Part shown: positions 8,347-16,738 of the stretch, piece by piece
How the letters are laid out: the number at the start of each line of letters is the position of its first letter
Position numbering within the stretch: the stretch's first letter is position 1
Assembly (NCBI RefSeq): GCF_000003605.2
Contig: NW_003138321.1
Location: 71,887 to 89,041 of the forward strand
Length of the DNA: 17,155 nucleotides
Source of the DNA: Saccoglossus kowalevskii
Taxonomy: Eukaryota; Hemichordata; Enteropneusta; Harrimaniidae
Direction: 5' to 3'
Notes under the pieces: generated by a model
What the model saw: the letters and a program-made list of their open reading frames with translations, nothing else
What the model was told of the DNA's origin: nothing
The model's database searches: none
Made by a program: the position numbers and the translations under genes

Positions 8347-11300
8347 CTGCAAATAGAATCAAAGCAGGTTATATAGTTATTGGGATCCCAGTATAAAGGT
8401 CATCAATAGAGGGCAGTAGACTCAACATGATCATTATTAATGATATGAAATATTTACTAAGTGTGACTAATAACATAACTCTATTACTGACAGTTTGGGG
8501 ATATACCGGTATAGTGAAAATAATGTGTATTGAGCCAATCAATAAAACCAAGTTACCTGTCTAGCTTCAACTAAAGATGGTGGATCAGTAGGTTGTTGTG
8601 ACTTCATATTAGCACAATGCGCTGTACCATTGATATATATGGATATTTGTGATGGACTCTCATTACGGAGTACACTCAATGCATGCCATGGATCAATAGA
8701 ACCTAGAAAACAGTAAATATATCAAACATGATGAGAATCTCCTTTGGTTTTATAAATATAAATATGGATTAATAACAAATAATGAATAATACACTTTTCA
8801 AGTAAGTATGGGTGTTAGTTCTTCTTCTTGATTGACATTAAAAACATGTTTAGTTCTGTACTTAATTTGGCTGGTATAAAGTACATGTAAACCATCTACA
8901 CAGAACTGTATAAATTTGTTTGCGTGCAAAAAATTTATTTTCTAATTTGGAAGTTAATGTTTTGTTACAGTTCCAGCATCCTTCAAATTGTATTCCTACT
9001 TTGTATTATATGTAGCAGAACACCTTCCACTGATTATCATGATCCCTACAAAATGATAAAATTTGTTGACTTGGCAACAAATCCTGAATTACTGGAACAC
9101 TGAAGCTAGCCTGTACTGATGGGTCAGTGTCAAATCTCAAACATAATTGTTGTAATCACTCAGGACCAATTTATTGTACGAGAACTCCTAAATTCGATTC
9201 CAGTATTTTTGTTTGGTAAGTTTTTTATGAACTGTACAAGTAGCTTTGCAATTAGTGGCTTTCACGATATTTGCACATAGTTTCATTGAAATCTGAGATG
9301 GCAGACCCCCAGCATCTTTATTACAAGCACTGATTGAAAGTCTACATCTGCAATAGTGCTCCAGATATGATATTAATGTAATTTTAATGATATCACATGG
9401 CCATATACAGTTATTAAATATGTTTATCAGATTGTGTGCCCTACCTGCAATAGTGCTCTAGATATATTTATGCATTTTAATGAGGTCACATGAACATATC
9501 ATTATATGGTAATTAAATATGTTGATCATATCTAGTTTGCCATGATTTCAATACAACAGTGTTAATATCTGCAATAGTGCTCCTGATATGACATCGTATG
9601 GATGCTGGTATACACCCCACTATATACCCCAGCTAGCACTATGTGCCAGGGGATAATCAGGTCTGTGCATTATCTCAAGTATCTATGCACCAAGTTTCAT
9701 TGACATCTGTTGTGCAGTGAAACAGACATTTATATACTGTATATACTCTGACAAGGTAAATGCAACGACTTCCATTGTATGCTTTGCATACAGAACTAAG
9801 TTAAATACTTACCATTTACAAACACTATGCGAGTGCCTTTGGGATGATTTGCTCCATAGTAGGAATTGGTGAAGTCTACTTGTTTATCAACAATTTTACC
9901 ATGGATACCAAAGACAGTAGTACACACCTCCAGACTTGATTTGAGATCAATCAATGGGGAAAATAAACAAGTGGTGTTTTGATCACAAGTTTGATCTGAA
10001 AAAATCAAATTATAATAATATCAATATGATGTAAATCCACTAAAATTGAGAAAAATAATTATGCAAATTATGTTAATTAATCATTAAAAATATTGATGCA
10101 AAATACAATTCTGGTTAAGAAATTGTTTAAAATATTCAAGTTGTATTTAAACTAATTGTTTATTTTTGTTACATGATAGTTGGGAGAAATAAAATAATAA
10201 TTCATTGAGTGTAACAGCATTCATGGGTAAGATTAGTCGTATAATGTTCATCTAAATCTGAGCAGCGAATTGTTAAATTTAATTTCTGTATCACTGTATC
10301 AAATGTCAATTCCTGTACCATGGGGTCAATATCATTTCTACTACTACAAGGTCAATGTCATTACCACTATAGTAGGGTCAATATCATTTCCACTATAGCA
10401 TGGAGGGTCAATATCATGACCATTATAGGATGGAGGATCAATGTCATTACCACTATAGGATGTAGCATGGAGGATCAATGCCATTACCACTATGACAGAG
10501 TTGAACGTTCTTTATACCATTGTACATAATACTGTACGTATCGACTTACAATAGCCAAACTGAGAACAAGTCTGATAGGTCCATTGTCTTACACCAACAC
10601 CCTCTTCAGTCGGAGTCGTATCCTCAAGTTCTTGTATGAAATTATCATAGGAATTATCAAAACATTCCTGCCCCATTCCATCAAGGTATATCTAAAAAGA
10701 CACATTCAATATTAGTGTTCATACTATTTCTAGTCAGTGTAAAATTGAATGTTATAGATTTCATAAAACAGTAATGACTGAAAGCATATTTATTAGCCAT
10801 AGAGACTGAGGCCAATCGAGTTGCAAGTGTTCAGTAAAATAAGACACTAGAAAATATATATGTATTTTCTAGTGTCTTTGAGTAAACATATAACACCCAT
10901 TGAATTGTGGTTATTAATTTATCAATACAATATAGGTTACTTACTGTAGTAAATTTAACAAGGTTGTCATAAGGACTTGCTGGTTGAGTCATGTTTTGAC
11001 AAACTGCAGCCACGTTCCAGTCAGGCATTTCATTGTTATACTGTACAATACCCATAAATATACCAGCAAGATTGTTGAGAAATAATGCAGTATCATTGTA
11101 GCTACTGATGTTATTACAAGACTTAAAGTCAGCCTTCAACGTGTCAAATTGTTTGTCCTTGATCTTCTGGTCTATTATCTTAAATGCTGCAGCAATGTTA
11201 TCTGAACACTTTTAAATAAAAAAGAAATAATAAATAGAAGATATTGAATATCTAGGATTATGATTTAAATTTTCTTATTGATAAGATAATTAGTAGTGGT

Positions 11301-13925
11301 ACCTACTTTTAGAGATCCTTTGACAACAGGATCTGCCAAACTTGCAGCAACCACCTGGTTATAACCTTCAAAATTTTTAACTACCCTCACAGGTGCTGAA
11401 GATGCTATGGCTCCATAAACTAAATGAGGATACTGTGTAGAAAAATTATATCAACACCAATAATAATAATATCATCCACAAACATGTGAGAAATAATATC
11501 AACACTCCTATGGGAAATCAAAATTTATATGAGAGATAAAATCAACATTAGTATGAGAAATGAAATTTGCTATATCTTCTCTAACAGATATGAATAACCA
11601 ATATAATCATGTTATCCTGCAACAAACTGTTTTATTGAATACATATATGAGAATGACCTACTTTCAATCTAAACCATGCTGAGAGTGATCCTGGATAAGA
11701 ACCACCAAAACATATCCATATGTTGCTTTGTGTAATATTATACTTAGAAGTGGCAAAACGATGAAATGATGCAAGATCTGCCAATCTGAAAGAGCAATAA
11801 GTCAAGTTCACAAAGTGTAGCATAATTTTTTGTCATTGAAATATATCTCCTCCATTTACTACTTTAAAGAAGAGTAAACGAATCAATCTACAAAGTCTAG
11901 GTCTGCAGGTACACTCATGTCAGGTTACCCATGGATTTGGTTTACAATTAATTTATAAGTTCTTACACCTTAAAATGATGGTTGTTCAACTATGCAATCA
12001 CATCAACTGTGAATTAGAAATCATTTCATTTCATTTAAATTTGAATTTGCATAACAAATATTAAATCTTACTATTAACATCCATGGAAAATTCAAAATGA
12101 GTATATAATATTTTCCACATCCTTGGTAAATTACTGTATATCAACAGGGTTTAATTATTCACTGGGTTTTATTTTTCATGACAGCTAAATGTGATAAAAT
12201 AAAAAGACAGTGAATTTATTCTTATTTAATAATCGAATTAAAGCATTGAATTTAAATTCTAGTGAAAACACCTGAAACATCAAGTCAATTAAAATTGAAC
12301 TCAGTGAATATTTGCCCTTTTACAGTAGAAATGCTACAACCATTCACACCACAATAAATGTTGACACATACGCTTGTTGACTTGACAAATACTGTAAATA
12401 TTCTAATTTCAGGCCATCTTTATTTATACTTGCACCATAAAATCTATGTTCTACAGCAAATATCAACGCTCCATATTTCTTTGCCAGGTCAACATGCTCT
12501 CCTAAAAAGAATTTACAGTTAATTACAAAACTTTTATGATGCAAATTTAAAGATGTGCTGAAACCTAGATTAGGTTTGACCAAAAATAAAAACATTATGC
12601 ATATATAAATATAAATTAGGGCTGACGCAATACAATAATGACATTACACATACCTTCTTCCACATCATATGCACCCAGTGCTCCTTCACCACCAATAAAC
12701 AGAAATACAGGACCATTTTCTTTATTCCAGTAAGTGGGATTTACCCAGTATCTTTGTTCATATATATCTGTTACCAATGGATCAAAATGGTCCAGTGGTT
12801 GCTCCAAGTATAGGTCTTCAAATTCACTATACATTAAATGACTGTTTGGAGAAAACACTTTCTGCCATCTTAGTTTATTTTTCAAAAATCGTTTTTTCTT
12901 GTACTGTCCTACCTTTTCCTGGAACTTCCAAAAATGTGTTCCTGCAAGCCATAATCAAATTGATGTTATTCAACAGATGGTACAAGTATGTCTGGCAAAT
13001 CATTATGTCTGGAAAACTGGTGTGTCTGGGTGTCATGTTAAGTAATGTAGTTATGATGCATGTGAAGTGCAAGTAACAGTAACAGTATTGATGATTGTTA
13101 ATAACGATCAAGATCACATTAATTAATATGTAATGCATGAATGTACATAGCAGCAAGTAAAATCTTAATAGCAATCAAATCATATATTAGTAGATTAAGA
13201 ATGACAGTTATGCCTCCCCACAAATTTAGTAAAATGTATAGGATATTCTGGCATTATTTCTAACAGTTTTATGAATGATATTTCATAACTTCCATGTTAA
13301 CTCTTAGACTATAGTACTTTACCAGCCAGCTACAAATACCAACATGTCCTGGAAGTTTCCTAGTGTGGTATGTAATAATACCAATTTATTGAAATCGTAT
13401 ATCCTGATTAAGATTTTGATAACTCTACCCCTTATCTGGTCAATGTAGAAGTACAATAATGTAGAAGGGATACAATAATTTTAGTTACAGGAATATTAAA
13501 CAGGAAATAAAATAATGAAAAATATTTAAGAGGTGTATTTTTGTTTTAGTTTTAAATATTTATTTAAACCCCTTGTGACAGTATTAGCAGTTCAAACTCT
13601 ATCGTGTTTGTAGCCAAGATTTTACAAATATACCAAATGCAAATTTCCACAAAAATGCAAATTTGTATTACGAATATGAAAGGAAAGTTTACAAATACAA
13701 ATGTAGATTCTACGAATATAAATACATCATTTATAAATATGAATGTAAATTCTTGTACATAAATATTTTTAATGAATATTGCAACACTCGGCCTTTAATG
13801 CCTTGTTCACTATTAGCATTCATAATCGATGAACAATACTGGTCACTTTCTCTTGTCTTACCTAGAATTGAATTGGAGATTTCAAAAACACACGTAAATG
13901 ATAGTACCAACAGTAAAGTCTTCAT
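8266..13925 (-). CDS. PRSS16: S28 family serine carboxypeptidase-like protease, PRSS16 / K12H4.7 type (complete, 10 exons)
   Basis: Secreted or lysosomal serine peptidase of MEROPS family S28, whose members cleave after proline or process peptides in endosomes. Exons: 13925-13862, 12908-12654, 12501-12372, 11785-11662, 11432-11307, 11208-10945, 10691-10550, 9995-9813, 8702-8557, 8346-8266. All introns are GT-AG and every phase agrees, giving 1,515 nt (504 residues), close to the roughly 500 typical of the family. Visible parts: hydrophobic signal peptide (1-18 or so); basic KKKRFLKNK stretch (25-33); QPLDHF (58-63); QRYWVN; GGEG (94-97); EHRFYG (124-129); nucleophile elbow GGSYPG with Ser179; SSAPVR; acid in NGSIDPW (Asp433); base in GTAHC (His458). 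Several NxS/T glycosylation sites fit a lumenal protein. The W-x-C-F-GGSY and RQWTYQTCSQFGY motifs favour the PRSS16 branch over PRCP or DPP7. It shares a short head-to-head promoter with the small gene at 14055. Confidence 0.95.
8557..8702 (-). CDS. PRSS16: S28 protease exon 9 (catalytic Asp and His)
   Basis: Acceptor TTTTCTAG, donor GTAACT, phase 1 in and 0 out. Joined to exon 8 it gives NGSIDPWHALSV with Asp433, then INGTAHCANM with His458, then PTDPPSLVEARQ. Both remaining triad residues are intact. Confidence 0.95.
9345..9600. repeat. Repeat with period of about 110 bp in S28 protease intron 8
   Basis: TGCAATAGTGCTC followed by (C/T)(A/T)GATAT recurs at about 9350, 9451 and 9572. Between copies are ATTTTAATGA and TCACATG..CATAT blocks. 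The flanks (TTTCATTGAAATCTG at about 9282; CAAGTTTCATTGACATCTG at about 9691) look like an interspersed repeat family. Confidence 0.6.
9813..9995 (-). CDS. PRSS16: S28 protease exon 8
   Basis: Acceptor TTTTTTCAG, donor GTAAGT, phase 1 in and 1 out. It encodes TCDQNTTCLFSP, VCTTVFGI and FTNSYYGANHPKGTRIVFVN, the strand leading to the catalytic aspartate. The TNxYYG motif is typical of the PRSS16/PRCP group. Confidence 0.95.
10322..10498. repeat. Degenerate tandem repeat in S28 protease intron 7, six units
   Basis: Units of 25-37 bp: GG(G/A)TCAAT(A/G)TCATT then (A/T)CCACTATAG and, in later units, GATGGA or GCATGGA. The length differences come from the ATGGA part. A small plus-strand reading frame here is only the repeat. 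Confidence 0.75.
10550..10691 (-). CDS. PRSS16: S28 protease exon 7 (RQWTYQTCSQFGY)
   Basis: Acceptor CTTTTTAG, donor GTAAGT, phase 0 in and 1 out. The R-Q-W-x-Y-Q-T-C-x-x-F-G-(Y/F) motif is one of the most conserved S28 sequences. This exon falls between short open frames and is easily missed by ORF scanning. Confidence 0.94.
10841..10878. repeat. Perfect 16-bp inverted repeat with 6-nt loop
   Basis: AAGACACTAGAAAATA at 10841-10856 and its exact reverse complement at 10863-10878, separated by TATATG. It lies in S28 protease intron 6 and would form a strong hairpin in DNA or RNA. Confidence 0.9.
10945..11208 (-). CDS. PRSS16: S28 protease exon 6 (helical lid domain)
   Basis: Eighty-eight codons, phase 0 at both ends, from CSDNIAAAFK to LVKFTT at donor GTAAGT. 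FMGIVQYNNEMP and AAVCQNMT match the variable lid domain of S28 enzymes. NIS, NDT and NMT are glycosylation sequons. The reading frame past the donor is intronic. Confidence 0.93.
11307..11432 (-). CDS. PRSS16: S28 protease exon 5
   Basis: Forty-two codons, phase 0 at both ends, between CTACACAG and GTAGGT. YPHLVYGAIASSAPVR follows the elbow exactly as in the family, then FEGYNQVVAASL enters the SKS-type helical lid region. Confidence 0.94.
11662..11785 (-). CDS. PRSS16: S28 protease exon 4 (catalytic serine)
   Basis: Acceptor CTTTCAG, donor GTAGGT, phase 2 in and 0 out. IWICFGGSYPGSLSAW carries the nucleophile Ser179 in a G-x-S-x-x-G elbow. NIT is a likely N-glycosylation site. Confidence 0.96.
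12372..12501 (-). CDS. PRSS16: S28 protease exon 3 (EHRFYG motif)
   Basis: Phase 1 in, phase 2 out, between TTTTTAG and donor GTATGT. It contains AKKYGALIFAVEHRFYG and the LQYLSSQQA segment that leads into the helix before the nucleophile elbow. These are hallmarks of S28 peptidases. Confidence 0.95.
12654..12908 (-). CDS. PRSS16: S28 protease exon 2 (N-terminal domain start)
   Basis: The exon runs to donor GTATGT. Acceptor GTAG at 12910-12909 is the only nearby AG that keeps phase 1 with exon 1; its polypyrimidine tract is weak, so this border is the least certain of the gene. It encodes a basic stretch, then LYLEQPLDHFDP, QRYWVNPTYW and GPVFLFIGGEG, the family's N-terminal signature. Confidence 0.9.
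12909..13861. other. S28 protease intron 1
   Basis: The second-largest intron of the gene at 953 bp. It contains AT-rich direct repeats around 13620-13770 (AAATGCAAATTT twice, ACGAATAT and TACAAATAT variants). Open frames on both strands near 12777-13174 do not resemble any protein. Confidence 0.6.
13862..13925 (-). CDS. PRSS16: S28 protease exon 1 (signal peptide)
   Basis: ATG at 13925 opens MKTLLLVLSFTCVFEISNS, a typical cleavable signal peptide. The exon ends after one base of a Gly codon at donor GTAAGA (phase 1). The longer reading frame past the donor is intronic. Confidence 0.88.
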
Positions 13926-14054
13926 TGCAATACTTTCTCACAAAATGTGTGTTTGTAGACACTCGCTTCTTTAAGGTTTTAAACCCGTGAGACTTGCTAT
14001 GTGATACGTCTATGTGATCAGTAAAATCACATGTCACAGCGTAAGTGAAATCAC
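13926..14054. promoter_or_regulatory. Compact head-to-head promoter between the S28 protease and a small plus-strand gene
   Basis: Only 129 bases separate the minus-strand ATG at 13925 from the candidate plus-strand ATG at 14055. The stretch carries TCACATGT at 14027-14034, and a second E-box, TCACATGA at 14051-14058, overlaps the plus-strand ATG. No TATA box is obvious. Transcription start sites are unknown; if the upstream ATG at 14055 is not used, the intergenic space extends to 14084. Confidence 0.45.
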
Positions 14055-14680
14055 ATGACAGATATCCAGGGGTTACGAGGTTATATGCCCATTGAAAACG
14101 AGTTAAGGAGCCCTGTTTTTGGAAATCGATGGTTAGAAAGGTCTCATGCCACTAATTAACCAATGGCTGCTCGTAGCCCAAAAAATGCCCAGCAAGAACC
14201 AATGAAATTTTTTAAATATTATTTTTCTCAGGTGCTCCCTGTTTGAGGGCGTAATCACCTGGGTCAGAGGTGAGACCAACAACCTGTGGGTTTATTCTGT
14301 GTGTTAATGGATGTTCTAATCTTGGTGTTTTTCCAGTGATTTCTCTTGGTGCAATCCAAATACAGTAGGTGTGTCTTGTTTACCTGAGATTTGCAAGAGT
14401 TTGAGCTGGCCAACATGTTAGTTTTTTTCATATGGTTGATTACTGGCATGTTGATTTCCCATTTTTGAGCCATATTTTCAACTTTCTTCGTCATTTTCAT
14501 ATAGCAATCTCGTCATATGTTAACATTGTCGTCTATGGAAATTCAATTAGTGGTATGAGCCCTGAAAGCCTTCGTCGTGACCTCGTTTTCAACACGAGCG
14601 TGAATGTAGCAACATATTCAGATTGGGAACGTATTCAAAGTTTATTGCCGGAACAAATTCGAGAAATGATTACCAAATGA
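14055..14680 (+). CDS. Small three-exon gene, unrecognised (about 99 residues)
   Basis: I do not recognise this protein. Exons 14055-14140, 14232-14269 and 14505-14680 join in frame with matching phases 2 and 1. The middle exon is well bounded (acceptor TTTTTCTCAG, donor GAG|GTGAGA) and the last has acceptor TTTTCATATAG; the first donor (AAAG|GTCTCA) is weak. The product reads RSPVFGNRWLER, then LFEGVITWVRAISSYV, then MSPESLRRDLVF and WERIQSLLPEQIREM before TGA. Codon choice looks coding, and two overlapping AATAAA signals follow 43 nt after the stop. The start could be ATG 14055 or in-frame ATG 14085, or an upstream exon may exist. No signal peptide or clear membrane segment is seen. The NVATYSDWERIQSLLPEQ part faintly recalls the start of DEUBAD domains (ASXL/NFRKB), which is speculation. 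Confidence 0.5.
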
Positions 14681-14722
14681 AGTGTGTAAACATCTGGTAA
14701 AGAACTTGTGCGAATTTAAAAA

Positions 14723-14733
14723 AATAAAATAAA
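14723..14733 (+). terminator. Twin AATAAA polyadenylation signals of the small gene
   Basis: AATAAA at 14723-14728 and again at 14728-14733, starting 43 nt after the TGA at 14680. The position supports a real terminal exon with a short 3' UTR, though the stretch is also simply A-rich. Confidence 0.45.
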
Positions 14734-14740
14734 AATGTCC

Positions 14741-15480
14741 TGTTAATTATAGTTGATTGTCTGATAATGGTTTCTGATATAAATCTGATACATTGGATAC
14801 GATTTCAAAATCAGCTTCAATGTTTGTTTTCGATATCATTAACACTCATGACTACGATAAAGACTTTCCGTTTTCGACATTGTGAATTTTTTTTAGGTGA
14901 AAAAATCCCGAAAACAATTATTTTGACAAGATAATTCAATTTATATCAAAAATAATTCATGACGAAATGTATTTCCTATGCACTCATAAATAACTTGAAT
15001 TTTCATAATTACCAACAACAAATGTATGAACAATAACTTTAATAAATGTGATTTTACTTGTTAAAAATGCTGTATTTTTCTGTATAAAAACGAAAGAATT
15101 TCACAATGTGTTTGTTAAACATTAGACATCTTTGCATGAAATTAATTATTTATTATTCAATCACTAATCGTTCCCAGGAGAAATTTGATAACTGCGAGGA
15201 TCGTACATCATTTTCTGTGGCTGAACCTCACTGCTCTGATTTCAACAAATTTAAGACTCTGCTCAAAGATTGTCTGTTCAAAAAGCGTACTATGATAATC
15301 ATATTTAATATTTTAAATTTTTGTTATTATTGTCATGAATACAATTCCCATCTTTGTTTGATACATTGTCACACGCTCTTGATCAGTTCAATTGTAATGG
15401 GCGTTACCAAATGACTTCTAAAGCTAATGAAAGTGCCTCCTTAGATTTTGATTTTTTCTTATATATTTTTCTTATATAAT
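14741..15480. other. Intergenic spacer left of the LINE tail
   Basis: AT-rich sequence between the small gene and the LINE remnant. Apart from the possible LINE fragment at 15172-15290 I see no gene. Confidence 0.55.
15172..15290 (+). pseudogene. Possible second LINE C-terminal remnant
   Basis: The open frame contains RTSFSVAEPHCSDFNKFKTL then LKDCLFKK. It resembles the same LINE tail (FSVAxPxxW..FKxxLKxxLF) with the LWNxLP core missing. The similarity is short, and a host exon with acceptor TTCCCAG at 15172-15178 cannot be excluded. Confidence 0.35.
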
Positions 15481-15481
15481 T

Positions 15482-15662
15482 GCCCCAATTTTATGGAACC
15501 ATCTTTCCCTGTCATTACGTTCGTGCTCATCAAGAGCTACATTTAAGAGTCACTTGAAAAGATTCCTTTTTAACCAATGTTATTAATCCTATCTTATTGT
15601 CATTTCAACTTTGTAAAGCGCTCTGAGACGCAGTGTAGTGCGCTATATAAATAATAATAATA
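15482..15662 (+). mobile_element. 3' end of an L2/CR1-like LINE, 5'-truncated
   Basis: The frame at 15482-15586 reads APILWNHLSLSLRSCSSR then TFKSHLKRFLFNQ and a stop, which is the diagnostic tail of L2/CR1-type ORF2 (P-x-LWNxLPxxLR..FKxxLKxxLF). Just after it comes TGTAAAGCGCTCTGAGACGC and GCGCTATATAAAT followed by ATAATAATAA, the conserved L2-like 3' end with its short tandem tail. Only the last 180 bases remain. Confidence 0.85.
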
Positions 15663-15937
15663 AATCTCATTTTTAATTATTCAACTATTGTATGTACTAG
15701 AACTAACACCAAATTAATAAACGCAAACTTTGACTTTATTTTTTAACTTGAAGAAGATTGGTAAATCAAACTCTGTTGCTGAAATTTGAATTTTAAGTTG
15801 GAATGTGAATATGTTGCTAACTTCACGATCGATCTGGAGAGGCTACCTAAACAGCTGAGAGATTACCAAGTCGCGGACTGCAGTAGTGTACGTACGTCGC
15901 CCGTGCGTCTGATCTGTCCCTTAATATTAAACGTACA

Positions 15938-16008
15938 ATGACAGACTATGACGGTTATTGTGTGTTCGAAGAGAGTGATGAAGAAGAACACGATATTAAG
16001 AGTGAAAG
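15938..16008 (+). CDS. EAPP: EAPP coding exon 1
   Basis: Seventy-one bases: 23 codons plus AG. It encodes an acidic start (DYDGYCVFEESDEEE) characteristic of EAPP. ATG context is ACAATGA. The exon is too short to appear as an open reading frame of notable size. Confidence 0.87.
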
Positions 16009-16689
16009 GTAATACATCATACGCATGTTATTTATATTTTCCCGCGAATGCTGATTGTACGTTGTTTCGTTTATAATGTGTCGTCCCAACTCCAAATGCT
16101 ATTTCGTCCCAAAGACGGTTTGTCCCAAATTGGTGTTTCTTGTCAATGCTGTTTCGACCCGACGCTATTTCGTTCCAATGATGTTTCGTCCCAATGCTGT
16201 TTCATCTGTGTTGTTTCGTCTCAGTGCTGTTTCTTCCACAATGCTGTTTCGTTCAAATGCTGTTTCATCTGTGTTGTTTCGTCCACAATGCTGTTTCGTG
16301 CCAATTTCGCCGTGTCCAATGCAGTTTCAATCAGTGGACACAGGATAGTTTGTATCTCAAAGGACACATGGGATGTATATTTTTTGTTGTTCATCCCCTG
16401 GTGTGGGATTTGAATTCAGGACCTGTCAATCATGTGTGTGATTCATCATTACCTGATGGTATTTATCCATCATTAACTAAATCACTCTTTTTCACTAATA
16501 GTTCGGATAATGAGCTTGACATTATATTGCATGGTACACCAAAACAGAAACGCAGACTGACCCGGAGTCTGAGTCGCGGCAGCTTAGACCTTACAGATGC
16601 TTCATCCAGTGAGGATGATTTTGAAAAAGAAGTTGAAGCAGAGTTGGATGCCACTATGAAATCACTTGAAGAAAAACACAAGAATATGG
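15938..16689 (+). CDS. EAPP: EAPP (E2F-associated phosphoprotein), N-terminal part, exons 1-2; continues past the right edge
   Basis: EAPP is a small nuclear phosphoprotein reported to bind activating E2F factors and affect the cell cycle. Exon 1 is 15938-16008 (ATG to AG, phase 2, donor GTAATA). Exon 2 is 16502 to about 16689 (acceptor CACTAATAG). Joined they give MTDYDGYCVFEESDEEEHD, then LDIILHGTPKQKRRL, then SSSEDDFEKEVEAELDATMK. The order matches vertebrate EAPP: an acidic start with DYDxYxVEE, an (I/L)LHGTPxQKR motif, and an SSSEDxFEKExEAEL acidic helix. The conserved cysteine-rich C-terminal half is not in the window. Exon 2 ends at either a GC donor (GCAAGT at 16690) or a GT donor (GTCAGT at 16694). 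Confidence 0.9.
16060..16330 (+). repeat. Degenerate 16-17 bp tandem repeat in EAPP intron 1
   Basis: At least a dozen imperfect copies of TGCTGTTTCGTCCCAA. The repeat unit lacks stop codons in several frames, which explains the three overlapping open frames here. Confidence 0.8.
16502..16689 (+). CDS. EAPP: EAPP coding exon 2
   Basis: Starts with T, which completes the Ser codon split from exon 1, and encodes about 62 residues including ILHGTPKQKRRLTRSLS and EDDFEKEVEAELDATM. The upstream in-frame extension (16194-16501) is intronic repeat. The 3' border is uncertain by four bases (see the donor note). Confidence 0.9.
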
Positions 16690-16738
16690 GCAAGTCAGTT
16701 TTACTAGCCATCATAGTGTTTGAACTCTGAACTCCGAC

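Noticed and set aside
10320-10529. Plus-strand 69-codon frame
   Set aside because: It is a translation of the intron 7 tandem repeat; the periodic peptide follows the DNA unit.
12777-13174. Overlapping open frames on both strands (99 codons each)
   Set aside because: They overlap protease exon 2 in the wrong strand or are an intron 1 run-through; no recognisable protein.
13663-13974. Plus-strand 103-codon frame
   Set aside because: Made of TAT/AAA-rich repeat in intron 1 and antisense to the signal-peptide exon.
15106-15414. Host gene of 102 codons
   Set aside because: Only the middle part resembles anything (a LINE tail); the rest is AT-rich noise. Recorded as a low-confidence LINE remnant instead.
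16463-16714. Minus-strand 83-codon Ser-rich frame
   Set aside because: Antisense shadow of EAPP exon 2.
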